Positions 1-7,866 are shown, counted from the first letter of the stretch. The stretch: 12,049 nucleotides of DNA from an uncultured Eggerthellaceae bacterium (GCA_910589135.1 CAJUSL010000036.1:4610-16658), one strand, 5' to 3'. Program-made: numbers and translations. The notes: generated by a model from the sequence alone, not told the origin.

Positions 1-1479
<1,479 letters not shown>

Positions 1480-1487
1480 GTTGTGAT

Positions 1488-1493
1488 ATTCTA
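1488..1493 (-). promoter_or_regulatory. Putative lepA -10 element, leaderless spacing
   Basis: The minus strand reads TAGAAT here, matching TATAAT at five of six bases, with 8 bases between it and the lepA ATG. Transcription normally starts about 6-8 bases after a -10, so the mRNA would begin at or next to the start codon. No convincing -35 lies 16-18 bases upstream: the hexamers there are CTGTCC, GCTGTC and CGCTGT. TTGGAC at 1503-1508 is only 9 bases away, which is too close. The call rests on the hexamer, the spacing and the missing Shine-Dalgarno. Confidence 0.45.
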
Positions 1494-1574
1494 TCGCATT
1501 GTGTCCAACGGACAGCGGAGATGGGCTTCGCCTATCGAATCTGCAGACATGGCTGCGTTAATGGGACGCGTTCG

Positions 1575-1604
1575 TTGGCGGCTTGAAGCCAGAGGCATGA
1601 AAAT
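1575..1604 (+). promoter_or_regulatory. Weak candidate promoter for rpsT
   Basis: TTGGCG (1575-1580) and GAAAAT (1599-1604) are separated by 18 bases. Each matches four of six bases of the sigma-70-type consensus. Transcription would start near 1611, just before the first leader hairpin, giving a 5' UTR of about 150 bases. Both boxes are degenerate and this is a tentative call. Confidence 0.25.
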
Positions 1605-1618
1605 CCAGCCTGCCTCGA

Positions 1619-1655
1619 CCACGGCGACGCGCATGCGCATGCCTGCGTCCCGTGG
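1619..1655 (+). promoter_or_regulatory. Hairpin 1 in the rpsT leader region
   Basis: The left arm CCACGG-C-GACGC (1619-1630) pairs with the right arm GCGTCCCGTGG (1645-1655): eleven base pairs with one bulged C at 1625. The 14-base loop contains the self-complementary GCATGCGCATGC (1631-1642), which can extend the structure. No T-run follows, so it is not a normal terminator. It lies about 100 bases upstream of the rpsT ATG. It could be an mRNA leader element, possibly for S20 autoregulation, but that role is inference. Confidence 0.4.
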
Positions 1656-1706
1656 CGTCTCGCCGTCCTTCCCATTGCCGTCATCCCTGCAGGCTCGAGG
1701 CCACGT

Positions 1707-1730
1707 CCTCTGCGTTTCCCGGACGCGAGG
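1707..1730 (+). promoter_or_regulatory. Hairpin 2 in the rpsT leader region
   Basis: CCTC (1707-1710), a bulged T, and GCGT (1712-1715) pair with ACGC (1723-1726) and GAGG (1727-1730) around a seven-base loop: eight pairs with one bulge on the 5' side. It resembles hairpin 1 in layout. It ends 17 bases before the rpsT Shine-Dalgarno, and its CCTC arm could alternatively pair with GAGG of the Shine-Dalgarno, so a switch in ribosome access is conceivable. Confidence 0.35.
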
Positions 1731-1759
1731 AAAAGAAGCCACGTGCCAAGGAGGGCCCC

Positions 1760-2356
1760 ATGGCAAACATCAAGTCGCAGAAGAAGCGCATCATCACCAA
1801 CGAGAAGTCCCGCATGCGCAACCGCGCCGTCAAGAGCGAGCTCAAGACGGCCACCCGCCGCGTGAAGGACGCCGTCGCCGCCGGCAACGGCGCAGAGGCG
1901 TTCGAGGCCGCGTGCAAGGCCTGCCGCCTCATGGACAAGGCGGTCTCGAAGGGCGTCATCAAGAAGAACCAGGCAGCCAACCGCAAGAGCGGCATCATGA
2001 AGCTCGCCAACACCGTCGTCACCGACGCCGACCGCGCGGCCTACGCCAAGCCCGAGCCCAAGAAGCAGGAGAAGACGGGTTCCAAGAAGGCCGCCGCGAA
2101 GGCCGAGCGCCTGGCAGCCATGCAGGCGGCGCAGAAGGAGAAGGACAAGCGCCGCGCCGAGCAGAAGAAGCTCGAGGCCGCTGCCCAGAAGAAGAAGGAG
2201 AAGGAGGCCAAGGAGGCCGCCGAGGCGGAAGCCAAGGCAGCTGCCGAGGCCCAGGCCGCAGCCGACGCAGGGGCGGCGGCCGACCCCGAGTCCACCGACG
2301 CCCAGGGCAGCGCCGAGGAGCCTTCCGCGGAGGCCCAGGAGGAGGCCGCCGAGTAG
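1760..2356 (+). CDS. rpsT: 30S ribosomal protein S20 with long charged C-terminal extension
   Basis: S20 binds 16S rRNA and helps assemble the 30S body. ATG at 1760 follows a strong AAGGAGGG (1748-1755), and the protein begins MANIKSQKKRI like other S20s. In-frame ATGs further upstream lack this support. Residues 1 to about 87 are a complete S20 core, with KSQKKR, NRAVKSELKT, KGVIKKNQAANRKSGIMKL. The family is usually about 85-90 residues, but this protein has 198. The extra part is low-complexity Ala/Lys/Glu: basic at about 97-153, then acidic and alanine-rich to the end (ends AQEEAAE), and probably helical or coiled-coil. It stays in frame with similar base composition, so it is not an obvious frameshift fusion. 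It is the only plus-strand gene here. Its stop lies one base from the holA stop, and it has its own terminator. Confidence 0.96.
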   Translation: MANIKSQKKRIITNEKSRMRNRAVKSELKTATRRVKDAVAAGNGAEAFEAACKACRLMDKAVSKGVIKKNQAANRKSGIMKLANTVVTDADRAAYAKPEPKKQEKTGSKKAAAKAERLAAMQAAQKEKDKRRAEQKKLEAAAQKKKEKEAKEAAEAEAKAAAEAQAAADAGAAADPESTDAQGSAEEPSAEAQEEAAE

Positions 2357-2357
2357 C

Positions 2358-3329
2358 CTACCTGCCCGCTACGAGCAGAACCCAGTCCAAGAAGGCGGCT
2401 TCCGGATCGGAGCCGCCTTTCATTTTGCGCTCGCATTCCAAAGACGAGCGCAGGGCGTCCTGGAGCTCGCGGTCGCTGAAGCGGCGCGACCAGCCGATGT
2501 GGTTCTTGACGCGCCAGTCCTGCAGGCCGAGTTCGACGGCGAGAGCGCGCTGAGGGTTCGCCTCGCCCGACATGCTGCGCGCGCACATGAGCTCGCGCAC
2601 GCGCGTGACGCACTGCCTGAGCAGGGCATGGGGCGACGCGGACGGCATCAGCGCGAGCAGCCGCATGCATTCGCGCACGTCGCGGGCGGAGAACGCGTCG
2701 ACGAACTGCCACGGCTTCGCCTCGTTGATGCGTGCGACGTGCGCGCGCACGTCCGCGTCGTTCACGGAGTCCTTGCCGGCGCACGCCAGCGCGAGCTTCT
2801 TCAGCTCCTCGTCGAGGTGCACCGTGTCCTCCCCCGCCAGCTCGACGAGCAGCTGCGCCGCCTTCGGCGTGATGGTGATGCCGTGCGAGGGCGCCATGGC
2901 CCGCACCTGGTTGGGAAGGTCGCGCTTCTGCGGAGGCGTGCAGTCGATGACGGACTGTTTCCCGACCGCTGCGACGGCCTTGTACAGCGCCGTGTTCTTG
3001 GCGAGCTTGTCGGCGACCAGCACGAGCACGGTGGTCTCGCACGGCGCCTTCGCGTATTCGGCGACCTCCTTCTGCGCGGCCTTCGGCAGCTTGTCGGCGT
3101 CGTTGACCACGACGAGCCGCTTCTCGCTGGCGAAGGGCATCGTCTGGCAGGCGGCCGTGATGGCCGTGCCGTCCGCGGAGGGGCCTTCGAACCTGTCGGA
3201 GTTGAACGACAGGTCGCCCATCTTCTCGAGGCGGGCCTTGAGCCTGCCGAGCGCGACGTTGCGCTTCAGATGGTCCTCCCCGTTCACCAGGTAGACGGGG
3301 AGGAACTGTATGCTTTCCTTTTCTGCCAT
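2358..3329 (-). CDS. holA: DNA polymerase III delta subunit
   Basis: HolA (delta) is the clamp-loader subunit that opens the sliding clamp so it can be placed on primed DNA. The 323 residues match the usual length. Seen in the sequence: an N-terminal YLVNGEDHLKR segment typical of delta; an AAA+-like region without a Walker A motif, as expected for delta; LDEELKKLAL (172-181), corresponding to the family L-x-x-E-L-x-K-L helix; and a C-terminal collar ending MKGGSDPEAAFLDWVLL, also family-like. ATG at 3329 lies 9 bases after the comEC stop. Its only Shine-Dalgarno-like run, AGGGG, is one base from the ATG, so translation may depend on coupling to comEC. It is third in comEA-comEC-holA, a common order in Gram-positive bacteria. 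Its 3' end overlaps the rpsT terminator. Confidence 0.95.
   Translation of the reverse strand: MAEKESIQFLPVYLVNGEDHLKRNVALGRLKARLEKMGDLSFNSDRFEGPSADGTAITAACQTMPFASEKRLVVVNDADKLPKAAQKEVAEYAKAPCETTVLVLVADKLAKNTALYKAVAAVGKQSVIDCTPPQKRDLPNQVRAMAPSHGITITPKAAQLLVELAGEDTVHLDEELKKLALACAGKDSVNDADVRAHVARINEAKPWQFVDAFSARDVRECMRLLALMPSASPHALLRQCVTRVRELMCARSMSGEANPQRALAVELGLQDWRVKNHIGWSRRFSDRELQDALRSSLECERKMKGGSDPEAAFLDWVLLVAGR
2392..2426 (+). terminator. Rho-independent terminator of rpsT, inside holA
   Basis: AAGGCGGCT (2392-2400) and AGCCGCCTT (2411-2419) form a nine-pair stem with a ten-base loop. The T-rich stretch TTTCATTTT follows, overlapping the stem end and running to 2426. It starts 36 bases after the rpsT stop and points in the rpsT direction. 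The same bases encode HolA residues about 304-313 on the other strand. On the minus strand no T-run follows, so it should act on rpsT transcripts only. Confidence 0.8.
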
Positions 3330-3338
3330 GCCCCTATT

Positions 3339-5714
3339 CTACTTGCTTTGGGCGGAAACCGTCACGCCGTCTCGGGCGAAGGACGCCGTGACGGTGCCGC
3401 GCTCGTCGGTCCTGAAGGCGAGCGCGCCCGCCGCCTCCAGCATCGCCAGCGTGTCCGGCGCCGGATGCCCGTAGCGGTTGCCGGCCCCGCAGCTGACGAG
3501 GGCGGCCTCGGGCGCGAGGGCGGAAAGCGCCTCCTCGCTCAGGGCGGCCTTCGACCCGTGATGCCCCACCTTGAGCACGTCGACGTCCTCCAGCAGGCCC
3601 GCCTCGAGCATGGCGTCGAGCTGGTCGCGCTCGGCGTCGCCGGTGAGCAGCGCCCGGCCGTCGATGCGGCCGTCGCCGTCGCAGTCGACGCGCGCCAACA
3701 GGCACAGGCTGTCCGCGTTGCCGCCCTCGTCCTCGTAGGCGGAGGGCCACACGACCTCCAGCCGGAACCTGCCGACGGAAAGCACGTCGCCCACGCGCAG
3801 GCCCACCATGTTGCCCTCCCCCACGATGGCCTCGGCCTCGCCGACGAGCCCTTCGCACTTCGCGCAGCCGCATTCGAGCAACGAGGCAGCGCACGCGAAC
3901 GACCCGATGTCCGCATAGCCCGCAAGCGACGCCAGGCTCGCGCAGTGGTCGGCGTCCGGATGCGTGACGGCGACGGCGTCCAGGCGCCGCACGCCCTCCC
4001 GAGCGAGAGCGTCGCGCAGCCTGCGGTCCTCGTTGCCGGTGTCGACGAGCAGCGTCCTGCCCTCGCTGCGCACGAGCAGCGCATCGCCCTGCCCCACGTC
4101 GAGCATCACGATCGCGTCGCCCGCGGGCGCAGGCATGCAGAATGCGAGCAGCACGTACGCGAAGAGGCCGGCGGCCAGGGCTCCCCCGAACGCAGCCGTC
4201 CTCACCCGCGGCCACGCAAGCCAGAGCGCGCAGGCCCCTGCAGCCGACAGCGCCAGCATCGCCGCGGCAGGGAGCTCGACCTCGACGCAGGCGAACGGAA
4301 GCAAGGACGCCCACGACACGAACGCCTGCAGCGGAAAGGCCGCCAGGGAGGCGAGGCCTATGGCCGGCGCCGCCACGGCCGGGAACGCGCAGCCGGCGAG
4401 CGTGCAGACGAGTCCGCACACGCAGCCCGCCGTGAACAGGGGCGTCGCCACGACGTTCGCCGGGACCGACAGGACGGGCACCATGCCGAACGCGGCGGCC
4501 GAGAACGGCATGGTGAGCAGGTTCGAGGACAGCGTGAGGCCCACGGGCTCGGCGACGGAGGCACGCAGGGCGGACGGCAGCGCGCCCAGCCACGAGGACA
4601 CGAGCGACGCGAACAGCACGATGCCGAGCGTGGACGCGGCCGAGAGGAACAGCGACACCGACACGCACGACGAAGGGTCGCTCACCAGGAACGCGACCAT
4701 GCATACCGCCAGTGAGTTCGCCGTGGCGTTCCTGCGCCCCGCCACTCCCGCGACGAGCGACATCACCACCATGACGGCCGCCCGCACGGCGGACACCGGC
4801 ACGCCGGCGAACACGAGGTAGGCGCCCACGAACGCGACGCTTGCGGCCAGCGTGGCCACGCGAGGCGCCCGCAGGCGGCGCAGCGCCCAGCCGAAGACCA
4901 TCGTCACGATCGCCAGGTGCGCCCCCGACACGGCCACCACGTGGGCGAGCCCGCACGCCTTGAACGCCTCGTAGACGCCGTCTTCCTGTATGGTCCCGCG
5001 GTATCCGCAGACAAGCGCCTGCAGCACGCCCGCCTGGTCGCCGCCGTGGCGGGCGATGAGGTCGATCGCCGAGCGGCGCACGTCGCAGACGGCCTGCAAG
5101 GGCGCGGCGAGGGGCAGAAGGGAGGAATCGCCCGCGTCGAGCTGCGCCGTCTCGCCCGAATAGTAGCTCCGCGAGCGGTAGTCGTCCGACATCGGCGAGA
5201 AGGACGCCTCGCAGGCAAGGCGGCAGCCGGCGAGCAGCCCCGTGGGCTCGTCGAAGAAGACGGTCGCCTTCCCCGAGCGCCCGTCTTCCGTCGTGAAGCG
5301 CGCGCTGCAGTACGCGCCGAACGCCGTCGCGCGCTCGTCGGACGCGAGCTCCAGCTCCACCCGCTGCCGCCCGTCCGGGACGTCCTCGGCCGCCGCATGG
5401 TACGCGCACGACGCGGAAGCCCCGAGCGCCGAGCCCGCCACCAGGAACGCGGCGAGCACGGCGCCTCTCCGCCGAGCTGCCGCGGCGACGGCGACCGCCA
5501 ACGCGCAGGCGCCCCCGAGTGCGAGCGCGACCTGCATCGCCTGCCGGGCGCCCGCGCCCTCCAAACCCGCATACGCGGCGGCCGCGGCCGCCCACAAAAG
5601 CAGCGCGCAGGGCAGCAGGAAAGGTATGCCCGGCTTTGCGGGGGCGTCGTCGGCCGCGCCTCGCGACAGGTCGTCGGAGAACGCCTTCCCCAAATCGAAG
5701 GGCATGCGCTTCAT
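3339..5714 (-). CDS. comEC: ComEC/Rec2 competence DNA channel with metallo-beta-lactamase domain
   Basis: ComEC is the inner-membrane protein through which single-stranded DNA enters during natural transformation. The 791 residues match a full-length two-domain form. Three hydrophobic segments lie at about 31-105, followed by a DUF4131-like extracellular region. The multi-membrane competence domain covers about 225-525, with the hallmark GLAHVVAVSGAHLAIV (255-270). The C-terminal metallo-beta-lactamase domain (about 535-790) has DVGQGDALLV (539-548), THPDADH (584-590), TGD (691-693), VGHHGSK (716-722) and YGHP (748-751), so the likely nuclease site is intact. Oddities are a CxCxxC cluster (615-620) and an acidic DxDxDGxxD loop (677-685). 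The start is the first available in-frame ATG; another lies at 5705. Neither has a clear Shine-Dalgarno. It follows comEA by 58 bases and precedes holA by 9. Confidence 0.95.
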   Translation of the reverse strand: MKRMPFDLGKAFSDDLSRGAADDAPAKPGIPFLLPCALLLWAAAAAAYAGLEGAGARQAMQVALALGGACALAVAVAAAARRRGAVLAAFLVAGSALGASASCAYHAAAEDVPDGRQRVELELASDERATAFGAYCSARFTTEDGRSGKATVFFDEPTGLLAGCRLACEASFSPMSDDYRSRSYYSGETAQLDAGDSSLLPLAAPLQAVCDVRRSAIDLIARHGGDQAGVLQALVCGYRGTIQEDGVYEAFKACGLAHVVAVSGAHLAIVTMVFGWALRRLRAPRVATLAASVAFVGAYLVFAGVPVSAVRAAVMVVMSLVAGVAGRRNATANSLAVCMVAFLVSDPSSCVSVSLFLSAASTLGIVLFASLVSSWLGALPSALRASVAEPVGLTLSSNLLTMPFSAAAFGMVPVLSVPANVVATPLFTAGCVCGLVCTLAGCAFPAVAAPAIGLASLAAFPLQAFVSWASLLPFACVEVELPAAAMLALSAAGACALWLAWPRVRTAAFGGALAAGLFAYVLLAFCMPAPAGDAIVMLDVGQGDALLVRSEGRTLLVDTGNEDRRLRDALAREGVRRLDAVAVTHPDADHCASLASLAGYADIGSFACAASLLECGCAKCEGLVGEAEAIVGEGNMVGLRVGDVLSVGRFRLEVVWPSAYEDEGGNADSLCLLARVDCDGDGRIDGRALLTGDAERDQLDAMLEAGLLEDVDVLKVGHHGSKAALSEEALSALAPEAALVSCGAGNRYGHPAPDTLAMLEAAGALAFRTDERGTVTASFARDGVTVSAQSK

Positions 5715-5772
5715 GGCCGGCCGCCGCCCATGCAGTGCCCGCGCAACGTCGGCGCAAGCACCCTGTGCGCCT

Positions 5773-6444
5773 TCAGACGCACACTTGGTCCCGGATGGAC
5801 TCGAGCGTCTTCTCCCCGATGCCGCTCACGTCGAGCAGGCCGTCGACGGACTTGAAGGGGCCCGACGCTTCGCGGTGGTCGACGATCTTCTGCGCCTTCG
5901 ACGGGCCGATGCCGCTCAAGGCCTGCAGGTCGGCCGCCGTGGCCGTGTTGATGTTCACCTTGCCGGAAGAAGCGGCCGGAGACGTGGCCGACGCCCCGGC
6001 GGCAGACGTCCCGGACGCATCCTGCGCTGCGGCGCTCGCGGCCGCTGCGCCCTGCACCAGCACCTGCTCGCCGTCCGCGAGCACGCGCGCCAGGTTCATA
6101 CCGGCAGACGACGCCTCGGCCGTCATGCCGCCGGCCGCCTCGACGGCGTCCGCCACGCGCGAGCCCTCCTCCACATACACGATGCCCGGCCTCGCCACGC
6201 ACCCGTCGACGTGCACGCATATGAGGGCAGGCACAGCTTCCGGCGTCTCGCCTTCTGCGGCCTCCTGCGCCGCGTCGGCCCTCTGGATGTCCAGCGGCTC
6301 CCGCTCGGCGGCCCCCGCCACGTTGACGGCGGCGACGATACCGGCGGCAAGCAGCAGCACGACGGCCCCGGCGAGAGCCTTCGCGTTGACGCTTCCCAGC
6401 CTCATCCTTCCCTTCAACGATTCGGAATAGTCCTGAAACGACAT
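5773..6444 (-). CDS. comEA: ComEA competence DNA receptor, SLBB plus helix-hairpin-helix
   Basis: ComEA is the membrane-anchored protein that binds double-stranded DNA outside the membrane and passes it to the ComEC channel. ATG at 6444 is chosen because AAAGGAGG (6449-6456) precedes it. The frame stays open to 6528, but that extension has no such site. The 223 residues show a short cytoplasmic N-terminus, one transmembrane anchor (about 22-45), an SLBB domain (about 72-131, VHVDGCVARPGIVYV), an Ala/Ser linker (132-160), and a C-terminal helix-hairpin-helix DNA-binding domain (162-222) with VNINTATAADLQALSGIG and the second hairpin LLDVSGIGEKTLE. This is the usual ComEA layout. It lies directly upstream of comEC, so both probably share a transcript starting in the 200-base spacer after thiI. 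Type IV pilus genes, also needed for uptake, are not in the window. Confidence 0.95.
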   Translation of the reverse strand: MSFQDYSESLKGRMRLGSVNAKALAGAVVLLLAAGIVAAVNVAGAAEREPLDIQRADAAQEAAEGETPEAVPALICVHVDGCVARPGIVYVEEGSRVADAVEAAGGMTAEASSAGMNLARVLADGEQVLVQGAAAASAAAQDASGTSAAGASATSPAASSGKVNINTATAADLQALSGIGPSKAQKIVDHREASGPFKSVDGLLDVSGIGEKTLESIRDQVCV

Positions 6445-6451
6445 GCCGCCT

Positions 6452-6478
6452 CCTTTGCATCGCGCTTGCCATGCAAGG
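6452..6478 (-). repeat. Inverted repeat overlapping the comEA ribosome binding site
   Basis: On the minus strand CCTTGCAT (6478-6471) can pair with ATGCAAAGG (6460-6452), allowing one bulged A, around a ten-base loop. The right arm includes the AAAGG of the comEA Shine-Dalgarno, so a folded leader could mask it. A competing smaller hairpin, CTTGC-CAT-GCAAG on the plus strand (6465-6477), overlaps. Function is inference only. Confidence 0.3.
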
Positions 6479-6613
6479 TTAGCCGCGCCGTTCGAACGCT
6501 GGATTGCGCGGACCCGTCGCGAGGACATGCCTCGACCGAAACCGGGACAGCTGCGATCGCCGAACCGTTCATGGGAAGCACGGAACGGAATCTAACGCAG
6601 ACCTAAAGGGAAA

Positions 6614-6642
6614 TGAAACAGACCGAGGCGCGCCTATGCGCC
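6614..6642 (-). terminator. Weak terminator-like hairpin after thiI
   Basis: On the minus strand GGCGC (6642-6638) pairs with GCGCC (6631-6627) around a six-base loop, two bases past the thiI stop. A pyrimidine-rich stretch, TCGGTCTGTTTC, follows. The stem is short and the T-run interrupted, so termination may be partial. Confidence 0.3.
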
Positions 6643-6644
6643 AT

Positions 6645-7850
6645 TTAGCGCCGCACGGCGTCCTTGCGCGCGCCGAACACGTGCACGTCTGCGGACTCGG
6701 CGAGCTCGCGCACCCACTCGTCCACCGGGAACCGCGCCTCCGCCTCGAGCACGGCGGGAAGCTTCGCGTGCGTCTCGGGGGCGCGGGGCATGAACAGGGT
6801 GCAGCAGTCGGGGGCGTCCTGCGTGGACAGCTCGAACGTGCCCAGGCGCTGGGCCTCCTCGATGATGTCCTGCTTGTCGGTGCCGATCAGCGGCCGGAAC
6901 ACAGGCAGGTCGACCGCCGCGTCGGTGCAGCGGATGTTGTCGAGCGTCTGCGAGGCCACCTGGCCGAGCGACTCGCCGGTCACGAGCGCGCCGCAGCCTT
7001 CGCGGACGGAGATGGCCTGGGCGGCCTTCATCATCAGGCGCCGGTAGAGGATGACGCGCAAGGGAGGCGGTGCATACAGCGATATCTCGCGCTGGCAGCT
7101 TCCCAGCGCGATGGTGTATATCTTCGAGATGCAGCCCGTGCGGTCGAGCACGTCGCCGATGTCGCGCACGAGGTACTCCGATGCGTCGGAGGTCTCGGGG
7201 CGTCCCGAGAAGTGCACGCCTATGCAGCGGGCGCCGCGGCGCGCCATGCGCCAGGTTGCCACCGGCGAGTCGATCCCGGAGGACAGCAGGCAGCAGACCT
7301 TGCCCGAGGCGCCCACGGGCAGGCCGCCGATGCCGCGCATGCTGAATGCGTAGACGTAGGCGGCGTTCTGCACCACCTCGACGCCCACCTGCACGTCGGG
7401 TTCCTTCATCTTGACCGCCTTGTCGGGGAATGCCTTGCAGAGCACGGCGCCCACCCGGCGGTTCATGTCCATGGAACAGATGGGGAAATCGGTGTGTGCA
7501 CGCCGGGCCTGCACCTTGAAGGTCTCAAACGGCAGCGCGTCGGCGAGCGCAAGGAGCGCCGCCTGCTCGATGTCGCCGATCTCGCGCGGCGTCTTGTAGC
7601 CGGTGGACACGCGCGCGACGCCGGGCACGCGGGCCGCGAACGATGCGCAATCGAGCGCCGTCTGCGCGTCGGTGCCCTCGCGCAAAAACGCGACGAGGCG
7701 GCCCGATATCCGATGGATGGCGGCGATCGGGTAAGCGTCGAGAAGCGTCTCCAGATTCCTCTGGAGACGCTTCTCGAAGGTTGATCGGTTGTGTCCTTTG
7801 AGCCCTATCTCGTGATAGTGGACGAGCAGAACCCGCTGGTAGTCGGCCAT
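6645..7850 (-). CDS. thiI: tRNA 4-thiouridine synthetase ThiI, no rhodanese domain
   Basis: ThiI adenylates and thiolates U8 of tRNA, using sulfur passed from a cysteine desulfurase; in some bacteria it also serves thiamine thiazole synthesis. The 401 residues match the short, Bacillus-like form that lacks the C-terminal rhodanese domain of E. coli ThiI. Visible parts are an N-terminal ferredoxin-like region (HYHEIGLKGHNRSTFEKRL), a THUMP domain (about 62-170), a PP-loop ATPase domain starting LLSSGIDSPVA (188-198), GESLGQVASQTLDN (292-305), and DCCTLFMPRAPET (348-360). Cys349 or Cys350 probably corresponds to the sulfur-handling E. coli Cys344. The PP-loop reads SSGxDS where SGGxDS is usual. 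ATG at 7850 lies 16 bases after rpoZ with only a poor Shine-Dalgarno, so it is probably the coupled last gene of the pyr-gmk-rpoZ operon. Confidence 0.94.
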   Translation of the reverse strand: MADYQRVLLVHYHEIGLKGHNRSTFEKRLQRNLETLLDAYPIAAIHRISGRLVAFLREGTDAQTALDCASFAARVPGVARVSTGYKTPREIGDIEQAALLALADALPFETFKVQARRAHTDFPICSMDMNRRVGAVLCKAFPDKAVKMKEPDVQVGVEVVQNAAYVYAFSMRGIGGLPVGASGKVCCLLSSGIDSPVATWRMARRGARCIGVHFSGRPETSDASEYLVRDIGDVLDRTGCISKIYTIALGSCQREISLYAPPPLRVILYRRLMMKAAQAISVREGCGALVTGESLGQVASQTLDNIRCTDAAVDLPVFRPLIGTDKQDIIEEAQRLGTFELSTQDAPDCCTLFMPRAPETHAKLPAVLEAEARFPVDEWVRELAESADVHVFGARKDAVRR

Positions 7851-7866
7851 GTTACCCGGATGCAGG

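Larger units (their letters stand above)
1480..1759. other. Divergent lepA-rpsT intergenic region
   Basis: These 280 bases separate the lepA start (minus) from the rpsT start (plus). I see no credible gene in them. They contain the lepA -10 candidate near the left end, a weak rpsT promoter candidate around 1575-1604, two bulged hairpins at 1619-1655 and 1707-1730, and the rpsT Shine-Dalgarno AAGGAGGG at 1748-1755. A long leader with ordered structure is the simplest reading of the right half. Confidence 0.6.
6445..6644 (-). other. thiI-comEA intergenic spacer with possible promoter
   Basis: These 200 bases hold no convincing gene. On the minus strand, TAGATT (6589-6594) and TAACCT (6476-6481) both fit a TANNNT -10 pattern, without good -35 partners. 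The first would give a leader of about 140 bases. The second would start transcription near 6469. The left end carries the comEA Shine-Dalgarno and an overlapping inverted repeat. The right end carries a weak terminator-like hairpin after thiI. Confidence 0.45.

Noticed and set aside
1503..1508. TTGGAC as a -35 for lepA
   Set aside because: It is only 9 bases from TAGAAT; at 17 bases downstream the hexamer is CACAAC, which is not a -10.
1652..1759. Upstream in-frame start for rpsT
   Set aside because: The strong Shine-Dalgarno and the universal MANIKSQKKR start are at 1760; the extension has no support.
2353..2372. GTAGC/GCTAC hairpin as a holA terminator
   Set aside because: The stem is five pairs only and no T-run follows on the minus strand.
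2499..4715. 738-codon plus-strand open frame across holA and comEC
   Set aside because: Its composition is Arg/His/Gly/Val-rich with no domain, and it is antisense to two well-identified genes. It is a GC-bias shadow.
3334..5757. 807-codon minus-strand open frame nearly coincident with comEC
   Set aside because: It is longer than comEC but extremely Arg/Gly-rich and motif-free, while the other frame shows all ComEC and metallo-beta-lactamase motifs.
6553..6560. GCGATCGC palindrome in the thiI-comEA spacer
   Set aside because: A single 8-base palindrome in GC-rich DNA is unremarkable and has no second copy or context to suggest a binding site.
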